A stretch of DNA of 64,000 nt from Carettochelys insculpta. Its lineage: Eukaryota > Chordata > Testudines > Carettochelyidae. Below are positions 1-11,243 of the stretch, in pieces. How positions within the stretch are numbered: position 1 is the stretch's first letter; the number at the start of each line of letters is the position of its first letter. Below the pieces are notes generated by a model that was given only the letters and a program-made list of their open reading frames with translations, had not been told where the DNA came from and did not search any database. Position numbers and translations under genes: made by a program. Location of the stretch: NCBI RefSeq assembly GCF_033958435.1, contig NC_134152.1:20372001-20436000 (forward strand), given 5' to 3'.

Positions 1-451
1 TGCCAGTGCCCTCTTGTGGTCCTCATCACCTGCGTAACATCACAGCACTGAGATATAGTTAGAATGGAAACAGTCATATGTTTCCAAGGTTAAAAAATAC
101 TGAGTGAGAATAGTAGAAATAGAACGTACATAAAACAACATCAATGCACGCTTTTTAGAGACTATGTTTCATTTGCCAGGCTAAAACTCTGTGTCTGATG
201 AGCAGGATTATCTCACCTAAAGTTTACTTGCAACGTTTCCATCCTGCCCTGGCTTGGGATCCCATCTTCATATATGTATCACAGTGCCCAGTTATTTCCT
301 CAGGTGCAGGATAAAGAGGTGTTCTTTTACTTTCTCCTCACAGCCAACCAGAATTCATTGTTTTGTCATCAGAATCAGGTTGCGTACCCAGGGCTTATTC
401 CCCACTGTGCTAACTCTGCTTTGCCATCGAACCTTCATGTTAACCTCATGT
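1..451. other. Unique-looking non-coding DNA
   Basis: No repeat family, exon with splice signals or RNA gene is recognised here. Two short overlapping open frames at 254-462 have no recognisable protein features. Confidence 0.5.
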
Positions 452-615
452 TAGAATCATAGAATCCTAGGACTGGAAGGGATTTCAGGAGGTCCACGAG
501 TCCAGCCCCCTGCCCAAAGCAGGATCAACCCCAACTAAATCATCCCAGCCAGGACTTTATCAAGCCGCGACTTTAAAACTTCTGGGGATGGAGAATCTAC
601 CAATTTTCTAGATAA
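452..615 (-). mobile_element. CR1 LINE 3'-end fragment
   Basis: The top strand begins with the repeated TAGAATCATAGAATC signature and then 'ggactggaagggat...', which is the reverse complement of the CR1 3' UTR and its short terminal microsatellite. The conserved 'gtccagccccctgcccaaagcagg' region follows. Only the last 160 bases or so of the element are present, as is usual for 5'-truncated CR1 copies. It is divergent and non-coding. Confidence 0.85.
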
Positions 616-848
616 AGCATGTTCAAACACAGTTTCCATTATGTTGGCTCACAGTACTTGACTTACACATCTACCAATGCAAAAGGATACATCTTATGAC
701 TGGCAAAAAACCTGTTTGTCAACTCTGCCTTGATTCAAACTTTAGGACCGTATTGCCATTTTGCATATATAACTTTTTCCAAAGTATCAATACCTACATT
801 TCACATTATTAATGATCATCGTGATCCTGGCTCTCACTTAAGATCTTG

Positions 849-1730
849 GAATCATAGAATCATAGAAGAGTAGGACTGGAAGGGACCTCGAGAGGTCATC
901 GAGTCCAGCCCCCTGGCCTCATGGCAGGACCAAGCACTTTCTAGACCATCCCTGAAAGCCATCTATCTAACCTCTTCTTAAATATCTCCAGTGATGGAGA
1001 TTCTACCACCTCCCTTGGCAATTCGTTCCAGTGTTTGATCACCCTGACAGTTAGGAACTTTTTCCTAATGTCCAACCTGAACCTCCCCTGCTGCAATTTT
1101 AGTCCATTGCCTCTTGTTCTATCCTCAGAGGCAAGGAAGAACAAGTTCCCTCCCTCTGCCTTATGACACCCTTTTAGATATCTGAAAACTGCTATCATGT
1201 CCCCCCTCAATCTTCTCTTTCCCAAACTAAACAAGCCCAATTCTTTCAGCCTTTCTTCATAGGTCATGTTCTCTAGACCTTTGATCATTCTCGTTGCTCT
1301 CCTCTGGACCCTCTCCAATTTCTCCACATCCTTCCTGAACTGCGGTGCCCAGAACTGGACACAGTACTCCAGCTGAGGCCTAACCAGCGCAGAGTAGAGC
1401 GGGAGAATGAGTTCTCGTGTTTTGTTCACAACACACCTGTTAATGCATCCTAGAATCATGTTTGCTTTTTTTGCAACAGCATCACACTGTTGACTTATAT
1501 TTAGCTTGTGGTCCACTGTAACTCCTAGATCCCTTTCTGCTGTACTCATTCCTAGGCAGTCCTTTCCCATTCTGTATGTGTGACACTGATTGTTCCTTCC
1601 TAAGTGGAGCACTTTGCATTTGTCCTTATTAAACTTCATCCTGTTTACCTCAGCCCATTTCTCCAGTTTATCCAGATCCTTTTGAATTATGACCCTATCC
1701 TCCAAAGAAGTTGCAGTGTCTTGCAGGACA
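849..1730 (-). mobile_element. CR1 LINE, 5'-truncated copy with 3' end
   Basis: This is an 880-bp CR1 copy on the minus strand. Its 3' UTR and terminal ATTCTATG-type microsatellite lie at 849-940, and the C-terminal part of the reverse transcriptase frame lies at 941-1726. It is truncated at about 1730, where homology stops abruptly next to AT-rich DNA. It is one of the better preserved LINE copies in the window, because the coding part has no stop or frameshift. Confidence 0.92.
941..1726 (-). pseudogene. CR1 ORF2 reverse transcriptase, C-terminal fragment
   Basis: About 260 codons stay open on the minus strand. They match the C-terminal RT/thumb region typical of CR1 ORF2: an early KLEKWAEVNRMKFNKDKCK stretch, then HLG, ERDLGV, LYSALVRPQLEYC, FWAP, LERVQRRATRMI, ERLKELGLFSL, RLRGDMI, RFRLDIRKKF and a final WNELP. 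The methionine at 1705 is internal, not a real start; the same frame continues upstream to the truncation point. The endonuclease and the catalytic RT (YADD) block are absent, so this is a dead retrotransposon fragment, not a host gene. Confidence 0.9.
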
Positions 1731-3174
1731 TTATTTTTGGATAACTACTGTGAAAGCATTAGGGGTTATTGTTATAAAACAGTGAACCCTTTGCTGGTGG
1801 AGTTGAAGAATTCACCCCGTCAAACACAAACATGGCTTCCTCTCAGTAAAGCCAGGAGGTAGCAAGCAACCTTAGGAAACATCACATGTAGCTTTCTTAA
1901 GGTCACATATGTTTTATGAGTTTATAAGGTCATTGCTCTAGAGGGCAGAGTTAAGGTTATATTTCTGGATACCTTGACTTTTTATTTCCTAGTTTTCAGA
2001 AGTTTGTATGTTGCTGAACTTGACATACCAGAAGGGCACAAGAAACTACCAGGCATTTTTAATTCTGCAATAACAAAGGGTTTTTTTTTCCAGTGAATTG
2101 CCTAATTATTTTAACTGAAAGAAAAATGTTTTGTGTAGGAGCAAGTGTTCATTTAAGCAATTTGAGTTATCACATAGGTTTGCAGTTAAGGTTCTAAGGT
2201 GGATACTTAAAGGTAAAAAAATTCTGTGTGATTACTCAGTGCTTAGCACTTTGCTATAGTGAGCTATGAAAGTCGTTGTGCTCTGAAATGTTTGGAGGGT
2301 GGATTTGCTCACAGAGCAGGAAGAGAAATCCCAGACATGGTCTGCGTCCCACAATCTGAAGGTTTTTGTTCCAGGTTGGGTACGGTAACTTTAAGAGAAG
2401 CCTGGTATGTCTCCTTTATTCTTCACCCCTCTCTCCCACTATTCCGTGCAAAGTATACGTCCTCCACGCATACCCTCTTTTCCACATACCGCCCCTTTTC
2501 CACCTCATGAAGCCATGAGCACTTCAGAATCCATTAGCCTGTGAAAAATGGCTCCTTGGTGTCTGGCACCCTGTGTTGCTGCATGTACGTGTTTCAGGCA
2601 GCAGCTTACTAGATCTTGCACTTGGGTCTGTAGGTTGACAGCCTCCTCCCCCCCATGCTCCATTCAGCACCTCCCCCTACATCCCCCTGGTTTTAGGTAG
2701 CATGTGCTTAGCTGTGTTTTACCTGGTTGTTAGATGTTTAAATTTGCGTTACCTTAAATCTTCATTTCCTGAAGCTCAAAGGCTTAAGTTTCACTTGCCA
2801 CACTCTGAGAGGCCATCTGGGCACCACTGCACAGCTTTAATTGTGCTGTCAGTAAGTTTGGGGGCATTAAATTTCCTTGTTTTTAAACTATTCTCATCAA
2901 ACCCATTTACTCTCTCTCCACCTTCCTGCCTCAGTTTCCTTGGCACTTACCAGGCGGGACACAGAATACACTGGCTGTAGCTTGATCCTTTCTGTGCCCT
3001 GAATCTTCTTCGTATTTCCCTCATGCTGCCTGTCCAGCACAGCCTGGTTCTCCTTCCTCACAGAATGAGGTGTCAGCATGGGACCCAGAGGTTAAAGAGC
3101 TGGGGGGAAAGGTTAGAATCAGTGCAAGGACTAGAATAGAATCAGTAAGGATGTTTGTTGCAGTGAGGAGGAGC
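1731..3174. other. Non-coding DNA without recognised features
   Basis: Unique-looking sequence, with a CT-rich tract near 2640-2690. Open frames at 2259-2510 and 2702-2980 show no domains and no splice context that would make them exons. Confidence 0.45.
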
Positions 3175-3290
3175 ATGAGGAAGAATGGTCCAGTGATTAG
3201 GACCTGGGCCTTATTCCGTGAGGGTTCAGTTCCCTGCTTTACAAGAGACTTTTGGTGTCAGCTTGGATAAGTCCTTTGTGTAAAGAGAGA
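3175..3290 (+). mobile_element. MIR-type SINE fragment
   Basis: The order 'ggtccagtgattaggacctgggc...', then 'gggttcagttccctgctttac' (a B-box-like segment), then 'cagcttggataagtccttt', follows the tRNA-derived head and core of MIR SINEs. It is strongly diverged, as expected of an ancient amniote SINE. Confidence 0.6.
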
Positions 3291-4368
3291 CCTGTGCTAA
3301 CTCAAGCAGAGCTAAAACAAGGAATGTAGCCATAGCAGTGGGAGTGGTGGGCTGCCCCACATACACATGGCTCAGCTTTGCCAGCATCATACTCAGAGTA
3401 GCCAGCTCCTCGTCCTGCTGTGGGTGTATTTCTCTTTTAGCTCACTAGCTCAGCCAGTGCTCACGTGGCTTTGCCTGCTCAAGCTGGAAATTACACTTCC
3501 AAGGGGTAGACATGCCCAAAGTCTTGGGGTCCTTCTGCACAGGAGCTGGAGTTGTAATTTCCGGGGCAGGTAGTTGTATTTGCATGAGCTTTGAGCAAGC
3601 TCCCATGCTAAGAGTAACTGCATAGCCACAGCTGCACAAGCAGAGAGACAGGCTAGCCACCCCAGGCGCAGTCCTGTCTGAAACCCTGTGCGTGTACTTG
3701 GGGCAGCCGGCCCATTCTGCCGCCTTCATCGCTGATGTTGCACTGCAATAGTATTGTGCCCTCTGCACCTTGTTAAGTCCCACGTTGTGGCATGGTTGCT
3801 CCGCCATTCTGTGAGAGAGCTAACAGTAGGGGCAAGAGTAAAGCTAAACCAGTTTCATGTTTACGTTTGAACGTATACTCCTGGCAAGGTTTTTGAAGTG
3901 TTCTCCCAGCTGAAATGGTGATAGTCTGTTGTCATGTACAGATGTCACACAAGTACAATAGCTGATACTTGAAAACTGTCTTGCTTACAGTGAGCCCAAG
4001 GGTGGATTCACTACTAATGCAGTCCAAATGAAGCCCAAATGGTCACGTTCTTCCACATCCCTTTCCTCAGGGGTGTTGAAGACCCAAAAAAGAGCTCAGT
4101 TTACTAAGCAGCGTTTGGTAACAAAGACCTTTTCTTCTGTTCTCTTTCCTCTGTATACTCTCTAGAAAGCCCTTTCGAGGCTACTATGGAGAGATACTAC
4201 ATTTGTCATTTCCTCGAGCCAGCGTCTCACCTCTTTGCTGTTCCTGCTTAGGAGGCAGGAAGCTCTGTATCTGAAGGGAAGTTCTGTATCTGATTTCCTA
4301 TAGGTCAAATGCTTCCTCTTCTCCTCATGTGCCCTGCAACCACAACTCCCTAGTTTAAAGCCCCAAGA
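3291..4368. other. Non-coding DNA without recognised features
   Basis: No repeat family or exon recognised. Opposed open frames at 3367-3573 (+) and 3445-3807 (-) overlap each other and have low-complexity composition, so neither is supported as coding. Confidence 0.4.
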
Positions 4369-4561
4369 GTCATACCAAAGAACAAGGAGTTCTGTGGCAC
4401 CTTATAGACTAACAGATTTATTGGCACATAAGCTTTCTTGGGCAATGTTCCACTTCGTCAGATGCATGCAGTGGAAATTCCAGAGGCAGGTATAAATATA
4501 TAGGCACAAGAAAGGAGCACTTTCTGCTACATGCATTTAACGAAGCAGGTCTTTGCCCATG

Positions 4562-5128
4562 TGTTGAGCCGCTGCTCTTGTTTTGAGCGCAACACGTTCC
4601 ACATGCGCTGCCTTAGGCGCATACTCGGTATCTCACGGCGGGACAAGGTCCCCAATAGCGCAGTGCTTGAGAGGGCAGGCACCGCCTCCATGTTCACCCT
4701 TCTCAAACAGAGGCATATGCACTGGCTGGGCCACGTCTCACGCATGATGAATGGCCGAATACCGAAGGACCTCCTCTTCGGCGAACTGGCATCTGGAAAG
4801 AGGACGAAAGGGCGACCTAAATTGCGCTAAAAGGACACGTGCAAGCGTGACCTCAGCGCTCTCTATCAGTGTGAACACCTGGCATTCGCTTGCCTCAGAC
4901 AGGCATGCCTGGAAACAGGGAGTGAAGGAAGCTCTTGTTATGTATGAAACTACCTTGGTGAAGGAAGCGGAAGACAGGAGAGCCCTCAGGAAGATCCGTG
5001 CCCGTGATACCAGAGTGACGTCTGCCTACTGCTGCTCACAGTGCGGGAAGGACTGCCACTCCCGGTTTGGATTGCACAGTCACAGAAGACACTGCTCGAA
5101 TCAGTCCAACTGGGGCGGAAACCCATGA
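4562..5128 (+). pseudogene. LINE polyprotein C-terminus with C2H2-like finger, broken
   Basis: The first part reads LRRILGIS, VLERAG, LLKQRHMHWLGHVSRM, GRIPKDLLFGELASGKR and GRPKLR, a conserved post-RT region of a vertebrate non-LTR retrotransposon family. It ends at a stop at 4828-4830. A frame change near 4855 then continues it as VNTWHSLASDRHAWK and a terminal CSQCGKDCHSRFGLHSHRRHC, a C-x2-C...H-x3-H finger. With a stop, a frameshift and no upstream RT or endonuclease, it is a dead fragment. I did not assign the clade (RTE-, Jockey- or I-like). Confidence 0.8.
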
Positions 5129-5159
5129 TCCCTCGGGATCGAAGGATGCCTACTACTGC
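4562..5159 (+). mobile_element. 5'-truncated non-LTR retrotransposon nested in PLE
   Basis: This 598-bp insertion is flanked by a perfect 12-bp target duplication, TCTTTGCCCATG, at 4550-4561 and 5160-5171. That duplicated string is part of the hammerhead-like stem II loop of the PLE end, so removing one copy restores a continuous PLE sequence. The insert encodes the C-terminus of a LINE polyprotein and ends in a short 3' UTR without poly(A) ('ccctcgggatcgaaggatgc...'). Confidence 0.85.
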
Positions 5160-5277
5160 TCTTTGCCCATGAAAGCTTATGCTCCAATAAATCTGTTGGT
5201 CTGTAAGGTGCCACAGGACTCCTCGTTTTTTGTGGGTACAGACTAACACAGCTACCTCTCTGATAAGGGTCAGACCA

Positions 5278-6225
5278 GTGTCCTGAGACCATTACTGAAC
5301 GTTAACTTGTCAATACTCCATATTTATAGGTCATCCAATTTAATGAATACTTAGAAACTTTCATTTTGCCAAGTCTTTTGGGAGAAAATGAATGGTCAAT
5401 CTATGCAAATTGCACCAACAAGGGCTATGATGAGGTGACACATAGTGCCACAGGGGCTGTGAAATCAGATGTCTCGTGAGAAACCAGAAGAAATGTAATA
5501 GATAAACATAACAGCAGCAGGCAAACACATTGCTTCACAAGAACAGTTATTCACTAGTTGTCATTCGGAGAAAAACCCTAAAGGCAAAAGGATTTGCTTA
5601 GAAATTTAGTTCAGATCCAGTTGACAAGAAGCCGATTAGCTTCACAATGAGCAAATGCAACACTGTCTTGTTTGCTGCAAGAAAAGACAAACAAAAGGTC
5701 AATGAAAAATTACCTTTTTGCCCGAGGGATTCAGTGGAATTCAAGAAAAACTCCAATCTGTGTTGTTTTTAAAAATCACAAGCACTTTGTTGTTATGTAC
5801 CAAGGTGGCCACACTTTCCACTTCTGTGCTCATCTCTCCAGTGTTTCTTTTCCCTTCTGCACAATGAAGAAAGCAAGAAAAGAGTGCTGAAGTTTTAATC
5901 TTTGCAACAGACTATGACACTTAAGCTTCTAGAGAGAAACTGAACTAGCAAAAGCTGCAGAGGAGTCAAGTGTGCACCCAGTGTTGAGAATCATCAAAAC
6001 TTGAAGCAAAAACATCATTTTTCCCCAAGAATGTAATTTAGAATGAATAGGCTGCCATTTTGCACTGATGTTTAATGCATGCCTGCCACTGAAATCAAAG
6101 GAATTTCTGGGATCTATTCTGACAAAAAATGGGCTTAGTGACTGACAAATAATTAATTCTGAACAGTACATTATAAACATGATTGTATATAACATATAAT
6201 GTATTTTATTTTTATGGGCTGGTCT
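5278..6225. other. Non-coding DNA without recognised features
   Basis: AT-rich unique-looking sequence. The small frames at 5672-5890 and 5929-6234 have no recognisable domain. Confidence 0.45.
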
Positions 6226-6402
6226 TAGAATCATAAAACCTCAGGTTTGGAAGAGACCTAAGGAAATCGTGTCCAACCCCCTGCTAGAAGCAGGCACAAT
6301 CCCAAGTAAATCATCTCATCCTGGGCTTTGTCAAACCTGGACTTGAAATCCTCTATAAATGGATATTCCACCATCTCCCTAGGTAACCTACTCCAGTGGA
6401 GA
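6226..6402 (-). mobile_element. CR1 LINE 3'-end fragment
   Basis: Top strand 'tagaatcataaaacctcagg', 'ggaagagacc' and 'gtccaaccccctgctagaagcagg' are the reverse complement of a diverged CR1 3' UTR and the end of ORF2. It stops near 6402 at 'ctactccagtgga'. Confidence 0.8.
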
Positions 6403-6646
6403 TAGACTGACATAATAAATTACACATTGGTCATCCAGGAAGAGAACTGTCTACTACCCCAGGGAGCTGTCTTCATTTATATACGTTAAGCCATAGTTTT
6501 GAGCATAGATGCCTAAGTCCTTACATACCATGTATATGTACATCCTGCAATGATGAGGCTAACCAGTGCATTACTGGCTGTTAGTAGAGGTCTGTGTGCC
6601 ATGCTTTGTGATAATCTGGTGCTCTGGTATAATGGAGATGCTAGAA

Positions 6647-7253
6647 CAAGGGTGGGCAATAATTTTCACAAAGGAGAAGCGGGTGGGGTTGGGAGGTCTG
6701 CAAAGAGAGAGAATGTGTGAGTGTGAAAGAGAAACACTTCATATGTGAGAGACAGACTTTGTGACAAAGATTGTGTGCTGCAGTGTATATGTGACAGTTT
6801 GAGTGTGTGTGTGTCACAGACTGGGTATGTGTGACAGAGACACAGTGTGTGGATGCTGGCTGCTTCTGGGTAAGTTTCTGAGAGAAGCCACCCTCTGTCC
6901 TGCTTCGTTGTCTCCCCCCTCCCATGCTCTGCACTCCTGAGTCACTTACCATTCATGCTTCAGACTGGAGTAGGTCTGCTTTGTGTCTCCCTCTCCCCGA
7001 TCCCTGTTCTGCAGAAATGGGGGATGGGGCAGGGGAGCACCCTCACTTCATCACTGTCCTCTCCCCTCCACCCTCTCCCCCTCTGCACAGCTAGCTGGAG
7101 AATCTGGCTGCAGATGGAACAAGAAGGGGGAAGGGGCAGCTGAAAACACGCTGTGGTTCTAAGTATACACGCTCTACGAATCAGCTGGGTGGGCCGTAGA
7201 GAAATGCTTGATGGACTGGATCCAGCCTCAGAGCAAGATTTTGCCCATTCCTG
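6647..7253. mobile_element. hAT-type non-autonomous transposon (607 bp)
   Basis: The termini are imperfect inverted repeats: 'caagggtgggcaataatttt' on the left and 'gattttgcccattcctg' on the right. They are flanked by an 8-bp duplication with two differences (TGCTAGAA at 6639-6646, TTCTAGAG at 7254-7261). An 8-bp duplication is characteristic of hAT transposition. The interior has a GT/GA-rich tract at 6700-6840 and no transposase frame. Confidence 0.75.
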
Positions 7254-7295
7254 TTCTAGAGCCAGGAGAAGCTCGTGAACCCCTATGCACCCTAT

Positions 7296-8006
7296 AGCTG
7301 TGTCTACACGTGCACACTACTTCGAAGTAGCGGCACTAACTTCGAAATAGCGCCTGTCGCGGCTACATGCGTCGCGCGTTATTTTGAAGTTAACTTCGAC
7401 GTTAGGCGGTGAGACGTCGAAGTCGCTAACCTCATGAGGGGATCGGAATAGCACCCTACTTCGACGTTCAACGTCGAAGTAGGGACCGTGTAGACGATCC
7501 GCGTCCCGCAACATCGAAATTGCCGGGTCCTCCATGGCGGCCATCAGCTGGGGGGTTGAGAGATGCTCTCTCTCCAGCCCCTGCGGGGCTCTATGGTCAC
7601 CATGGGCAGCAGCCCTTAGCCCAGGGCTTCTGGCTGCTGCTGCCGCATCTGGGGATCCATGCTGCATGCACAGGGTCTGCAACCAGTTGTCGGCTCTGTG
7701 TATCTCGTGTTGTTTAGTGCAACTGTGTCTGGGAGGGGCCCTTTAAGGGAGCGGCTTGCTGTTGAGTCCGCCCTGTGACCCTGTCTGCAGCTGTGCCTGG
7801 CACCCTTATTTCGATGTGTGCTACTTTGGCGTGTAGACGTACCCTCGCAGCGCCTATTTCGATGTGGTGCCGCACAACGTCGAAGTTGAACATCGACGTT
7901 GCCAGCCCTGGAGGACGTGTAGACGTTATTCATCGAAATAGCCTATTTCGATGTTGCTACATCGATATAAGCTATTTCGATGTTGGCTTCATGTGTAGAC
8001 GTAGCC
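7296..8006 (-). mobile_element. 711-bp CpG-rich palindromic element, copy 1
   Basis: One of three near-identical copies (others at 25476-26186 and 45785-46494). In family orientation the ends are GGCTACGTCTACA...TGTGTCTACACG complements. The interior is packed with TTCGAAGT/TTTCGAT hairpins and CpG dinucleotides. A central 250-bp unique core contains a short frame starting MDPQ. The flanks TAT and TTT are only similar, but copies 2 and 3 have exact 3-bp duplications. No transposase is present; TIR plus 3-bp duplication suggests a PIF/Harbinger-mobilised MITE, which is inference. Confidence 0.85.
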
Positions 8007-8104
8007 TTTATGTCCTGTGCCAGCTGGCATCAAGGGGCCCCTGGGTAACAGAATAGTGCATCTTTTTCAAAAGTTGCCTGTGAAAGGAAGTGTGATTGGA
8101 AATC

Positions 8105-8214
8105 TGAGTTCTGGTCTCACTTCTGCCAGTGACCTACTCTGTTACATTGAGCAAGTTGCTTTTCCTCTTTGTGCCTTAGTTTTGCTGTCTGTTAAATGAG
8201 GATAATGAGGCCCA
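8105..8214 (+). mobile_element. MIR SINE fragment
   Basis: The run 'ctgccagtgacctactctg...gagcaagttgctttt', 'cctctttgtgccttagttttg' and 'tgttaaatgaggataatgagg' follows the MIR core ('ttgggcaagt...cctcagtttcc...aaaatgggga') in the same order. Confidence 0.75.
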
Positions 8215-8239
8215 ACTTGATAAAACTGTTTAGGACCAG

Positions 8240-8667
8240 TGGATGAAAAGTTCCAGATCTGTGATTAAGGGGCTGGAGCACATGACCTGTGAGGAGAGGC
8301 TGAGGGATTTGGCCTGATTTAGTTTGCAGAAGAGAAGATTGAGCTTTCAGCTTCCTGAAAGGAGGGTCTAAAGAGAATGGAGAGAAACTGTTCTATTGGT
8401 GACAGATGGCAGAACAAGGAGAAATGGTCTGAAGTTACAGAAGGAGAGGAGTAGGTTAGATATTAGGAAAAATTATTTCAGTGGGGGGAGGTGGGGGTGA
8501 AGCACTGGTATGCGTTAACTAGAGAGGTGTGGAACCTCCATCCCAAGGGTTTTTTTTTTAAGTCCCGGCTTAACAAAGTCCTGGCTGGGATGACTTGGTT
8601 GATCTGCTTGAAGCAGGGGGCTGAACTCAATGAGCTCCTGAGGTCCCTTCCAGTGCTCTGATTCTAT
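8240..8667 (+). mobile_element. CR1 LINE 3' fragment
   Basis: A + strand CR1 relic. Translated pieces resemble CEERLRDL, RRNGLKLQ and RSRLDIRKNYF of CR1 ORF2, with frameshifts between them. The 3' UTR follows ('gcagggggctgaactcaatg', 'aggtcccttccagtgctctg') and ends in 'attctatg'. It is broken throughout and non-coding today. Confidence 0.85.
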
Positions 8668-9745
8668 GTAGTAGAATTATTGAATTTCACAACTTGACTT
8701 TTAAACCAATGAAAAAGCTTTCCACCTTCCGCCAAGAGGACTTCTGTCAAATGGAAAATATGGTTTTATTCTCTTAAAGCAGAATAGTCTGTTAAGCAAT
8801 TTCCTCTTGCACAAATGTATACTACTAATAATAGTTTGTAAATACCTTTCACATAACTAAATCTAACGAGGCATTATAAACTTTTATAAATCATATGCCA
8901 AAACTGTATTGCTCACGATTGAAATGTAGCCAGCCCTGGGACTCAACGTAGCAACTGATCACTAGTGCTGAGCAAAACAGAAGTTCAATGTTGGATGTGC
9001 AAAATATCAAACCACAAGGAGTTATGAAGTCAAAATATAATTTCTCAAATTCAGATTTGTCAAGGAACTAAAATGGGATCCTTAACCAGTGGCCAATACC
9101 TTGGCGTTATGTTTGAGTTGAAATTCAGCAACTCTGTCAGTGCAGTGTCACAGTACTGTATTGGTTTGGCTTTCTCTCTCTTAGATGCTCTTTTAATTAG
9201 TAGGTTTACAAACATTTTTGTATATTTAGTTGCTTCTGAAGCAGGAAATTGAATTGTGTGTTCTGGTTTTGTTTCCAACTGCAGTTCACTGTCAGGCATG
9301 CACTTCTGATAGATCTGCATGGCACAAGCCCATTTTGTCTAGTGAGTTTGGGGACAGACAAAATCTTAGCTAAGATCGTGTTTCAGATGAATAAAGGAGT
9401 GGCACGGACATGGGGCAGGAATTGTAGATGTTAGTGTGTAATTCCTGTCTTGTAGATAATATCCGAAGGCAGTGTGGCTTTCCTAGCACTGACATTGTGT
9501 ATCTTGGGAAAGTTAGGCAAAGCCTTCCAGCAGCACTGAGTGCTGACAATATAAGAAGTGAACAGAGAACTGAAAGAAATAAGTGTTTAAACTGAGAATT
9601 CATGCCTGTGGGTGTTTTAGCTAAAGGTACATAGTGTATGTTTTCAGAGGTACATTTTCTACTCCTATATAGCTTATTCTATACATAGTCCCACTGAAGT
9701 CCATAAACCATATCTATGTCTTTCAGTCGTGAAAAATTCACACTT
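8668..9745. other. Non-coding DNA without recognised features
   Basis: AT-rich unique-looking sequence; nothing recognised. Confidence 0.45.
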
Positions 9746-9971
9746 GAGAGGCATAGCTGTGCTGACCTAACACCTGGTGGTAGGCCTACCTATTGCCTCT
9801 CTGGGAGGTAATTACAATGACAACGTAATTTTTTATTTTTTTAATTAGTTAATTAAATAATTAATTGCAATAATTGTAATTATTAATTAATTACAATGAC
9901 AGGAGAGCCCCAGGTGCCTACATGGAAGCAGCAGCTGTGCCACTGTAGCATTTTAAGTGTAGACATAACCT
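9746..9971. mobile_element. Possible decayed MITE with AT-rich palindrome
   Basis: The right end 'tttaagtgtagacataacc' resembles the GTGTAGACATAGCC termini of the Harbinger-like elements here. The left side has 'ggcatagctgtgctgacc'. Inside, 9810-9895 holds two copies of AATTACAATGACA around an extended TTAATTA/TAATTAA palindrome. Family and ends are uncertain. Confidence 0.4.
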
Positions 9972-10874
9972 TAGAAGGTTTATTTGCCTTAAATAGGTTT
10001 ATTTTTTGTTTTGTTTCTGTTTCTGTTTCTTTTTTTTTTTTAATATCATACATATGACTAAAAATCCAGATTTTGGGCAACGTGCCACATGTTGGCAAGT
10101 CAGAAGAATTAACAGCGAGAAAAACTACTGCAGTGCCCTGAAGGGTAGTATTAGGAAATGTGTTACTCATACAAGAGCATGAAATGTGATTGCTATTCAA
10201 AATAAATTTCCAATAAAAGTGGGTTCAAATGGAAGTACTTCCAGGAGCCACACCAGAGTCACTCATGACAGCAATCCCGTGGGCACCGTCCAGCCCAGAT
10301 GTTACCTTTCCAAGTTGTGGGAATGCTACCATGCAGTCTTTGGCCAATAAAAGTAAGTGATTTATCATCAGCCTTTCAAAGATAGGTAGGAGTGAATCCA
10401 TTCAGGAAAAAAGCAGCTCCGTATCTCAGCCCTTCTCCCAAATCAAACACTTTAAAAAATGTGGGGCAGCCTTTATTGTGCTAAATACTATGTAGCTATT
10501 TTCTCCTTTGATATACAGTCTCTTGAGCCTGTAGCTTTGAAATGATGAACCTAGTGGTTTTCTAAACCTCCCTCCCATTCATTGCCCTGTTCATGTCCCC
10601 ATTTCAGTCTCTAACCCTCAGTCAGCCCATCTATGATTCCTGTTGGGATAGGTAACCTAATATTGCCCAGTTTAGGACCCAGTCAGAAATTATGAAGTCT
10701 AGGTTCAGAACACTGAGCACTGGTGTGCTAGATTTTAGTAAGGTGTTTGATATGGTCTCTCCTAATCTTCTTATCAATAAACTGGACATGTACATCTTAG
10801 ATGGGGCTGCTATAAGGTAATTCTGGTTCTGAACTTCCTCCATTTTATCTGATTCCCTAGGTAGTCTTGTAATT
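9972..10874. other. Non-coding DNA without recognised features
   Basis: Contains a poly(T)/TTTCTG tract near 10000-10045. Nothing else recognised. Confidence 0.45.
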
Positions 10875-10995
10875 GAGATACACTCTTGGGGCATAGATTG
10901 TTTTGTTCTATGTATGCACAACACCTAGTGGACTACGGTCTTGGTTCCTAACAAGGGCTCTTCCATGCTATGGTAATACAAATAATAATGATAAT
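10875..10995 (+). mobile_element. Ancient CORE-SINE/MIR-like 3' fragment
   Basis: 'cttggggcatagattgttttgttc', 'cacaacacctagtgga' and 'gctatggtaatacaaataataatgat' match in order a common reptile/amniote repeat tail (gcaggga..., cgcctagcacaatg..., taatacaaataataat). Diverged. A second copy lies near 29850. Confidence 0.55.
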
Positions 10996-11243
10996 ATTAC
11001 TTGCAAACCAACTTCCTTATTATTCTGATAATTCAGCTTTGTCATGGTTTGAGATTTTATTTCAGCATGGGAAACCAGGGCCCAAGAGACCACGCATCCT
11101 AGTTATGCAGGATATTCTCAACATCCTGGTCAATCCTGTGGAAATTAGGTTTGGTGTGCCAGTAACCTTTGCCTTGTCGTTAGATCATAGAGCTATGTCC
11201 TAAATGCTGTATTTGTCACAGGGCTTTGTTTTTGTCTTTTCAG

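Larger units (their letters stand above)
4378..5268. mobile_element. PLE terminal inverted copy (type A) interrupted by a LINE
   Basis: The left arm at about 4383-4520 is the reverse complement of the family 3' end ('gtgccacag', 'ttagtctataagg', then the hammerhead-like block). The right arm at about 5160-5268 is the same end in + orientation, finishing with 'gactaacacagctacctctctgat'. Imperfect 9-bp target duplications flank it (GTCATACCA at 4369-4377, GTCAGACCA at 5269-5277). The minus strand of the left arm carries CUGACGA at 4461-4455 followed by a decayed stem II and GAAAGC. The copy was originally about 280 bp; the remaining length is the LINE inserted at 4562-5159. Confidence 0.75.

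Noticed and set aside
941..1705. A host gene of 254 codons
   Set aside because: The residues are those of the CR1 LINE reverse transcriptase C-terminus and the copy has a CR1 3' UTR.
7317..7933. Opposed 121-, 105- and 93-codon frames as protein genes
   Set aside because: They lie entirely inside a multi-copy palindromic element, recur in the other copies, and have no recognisable domain or expression signals.
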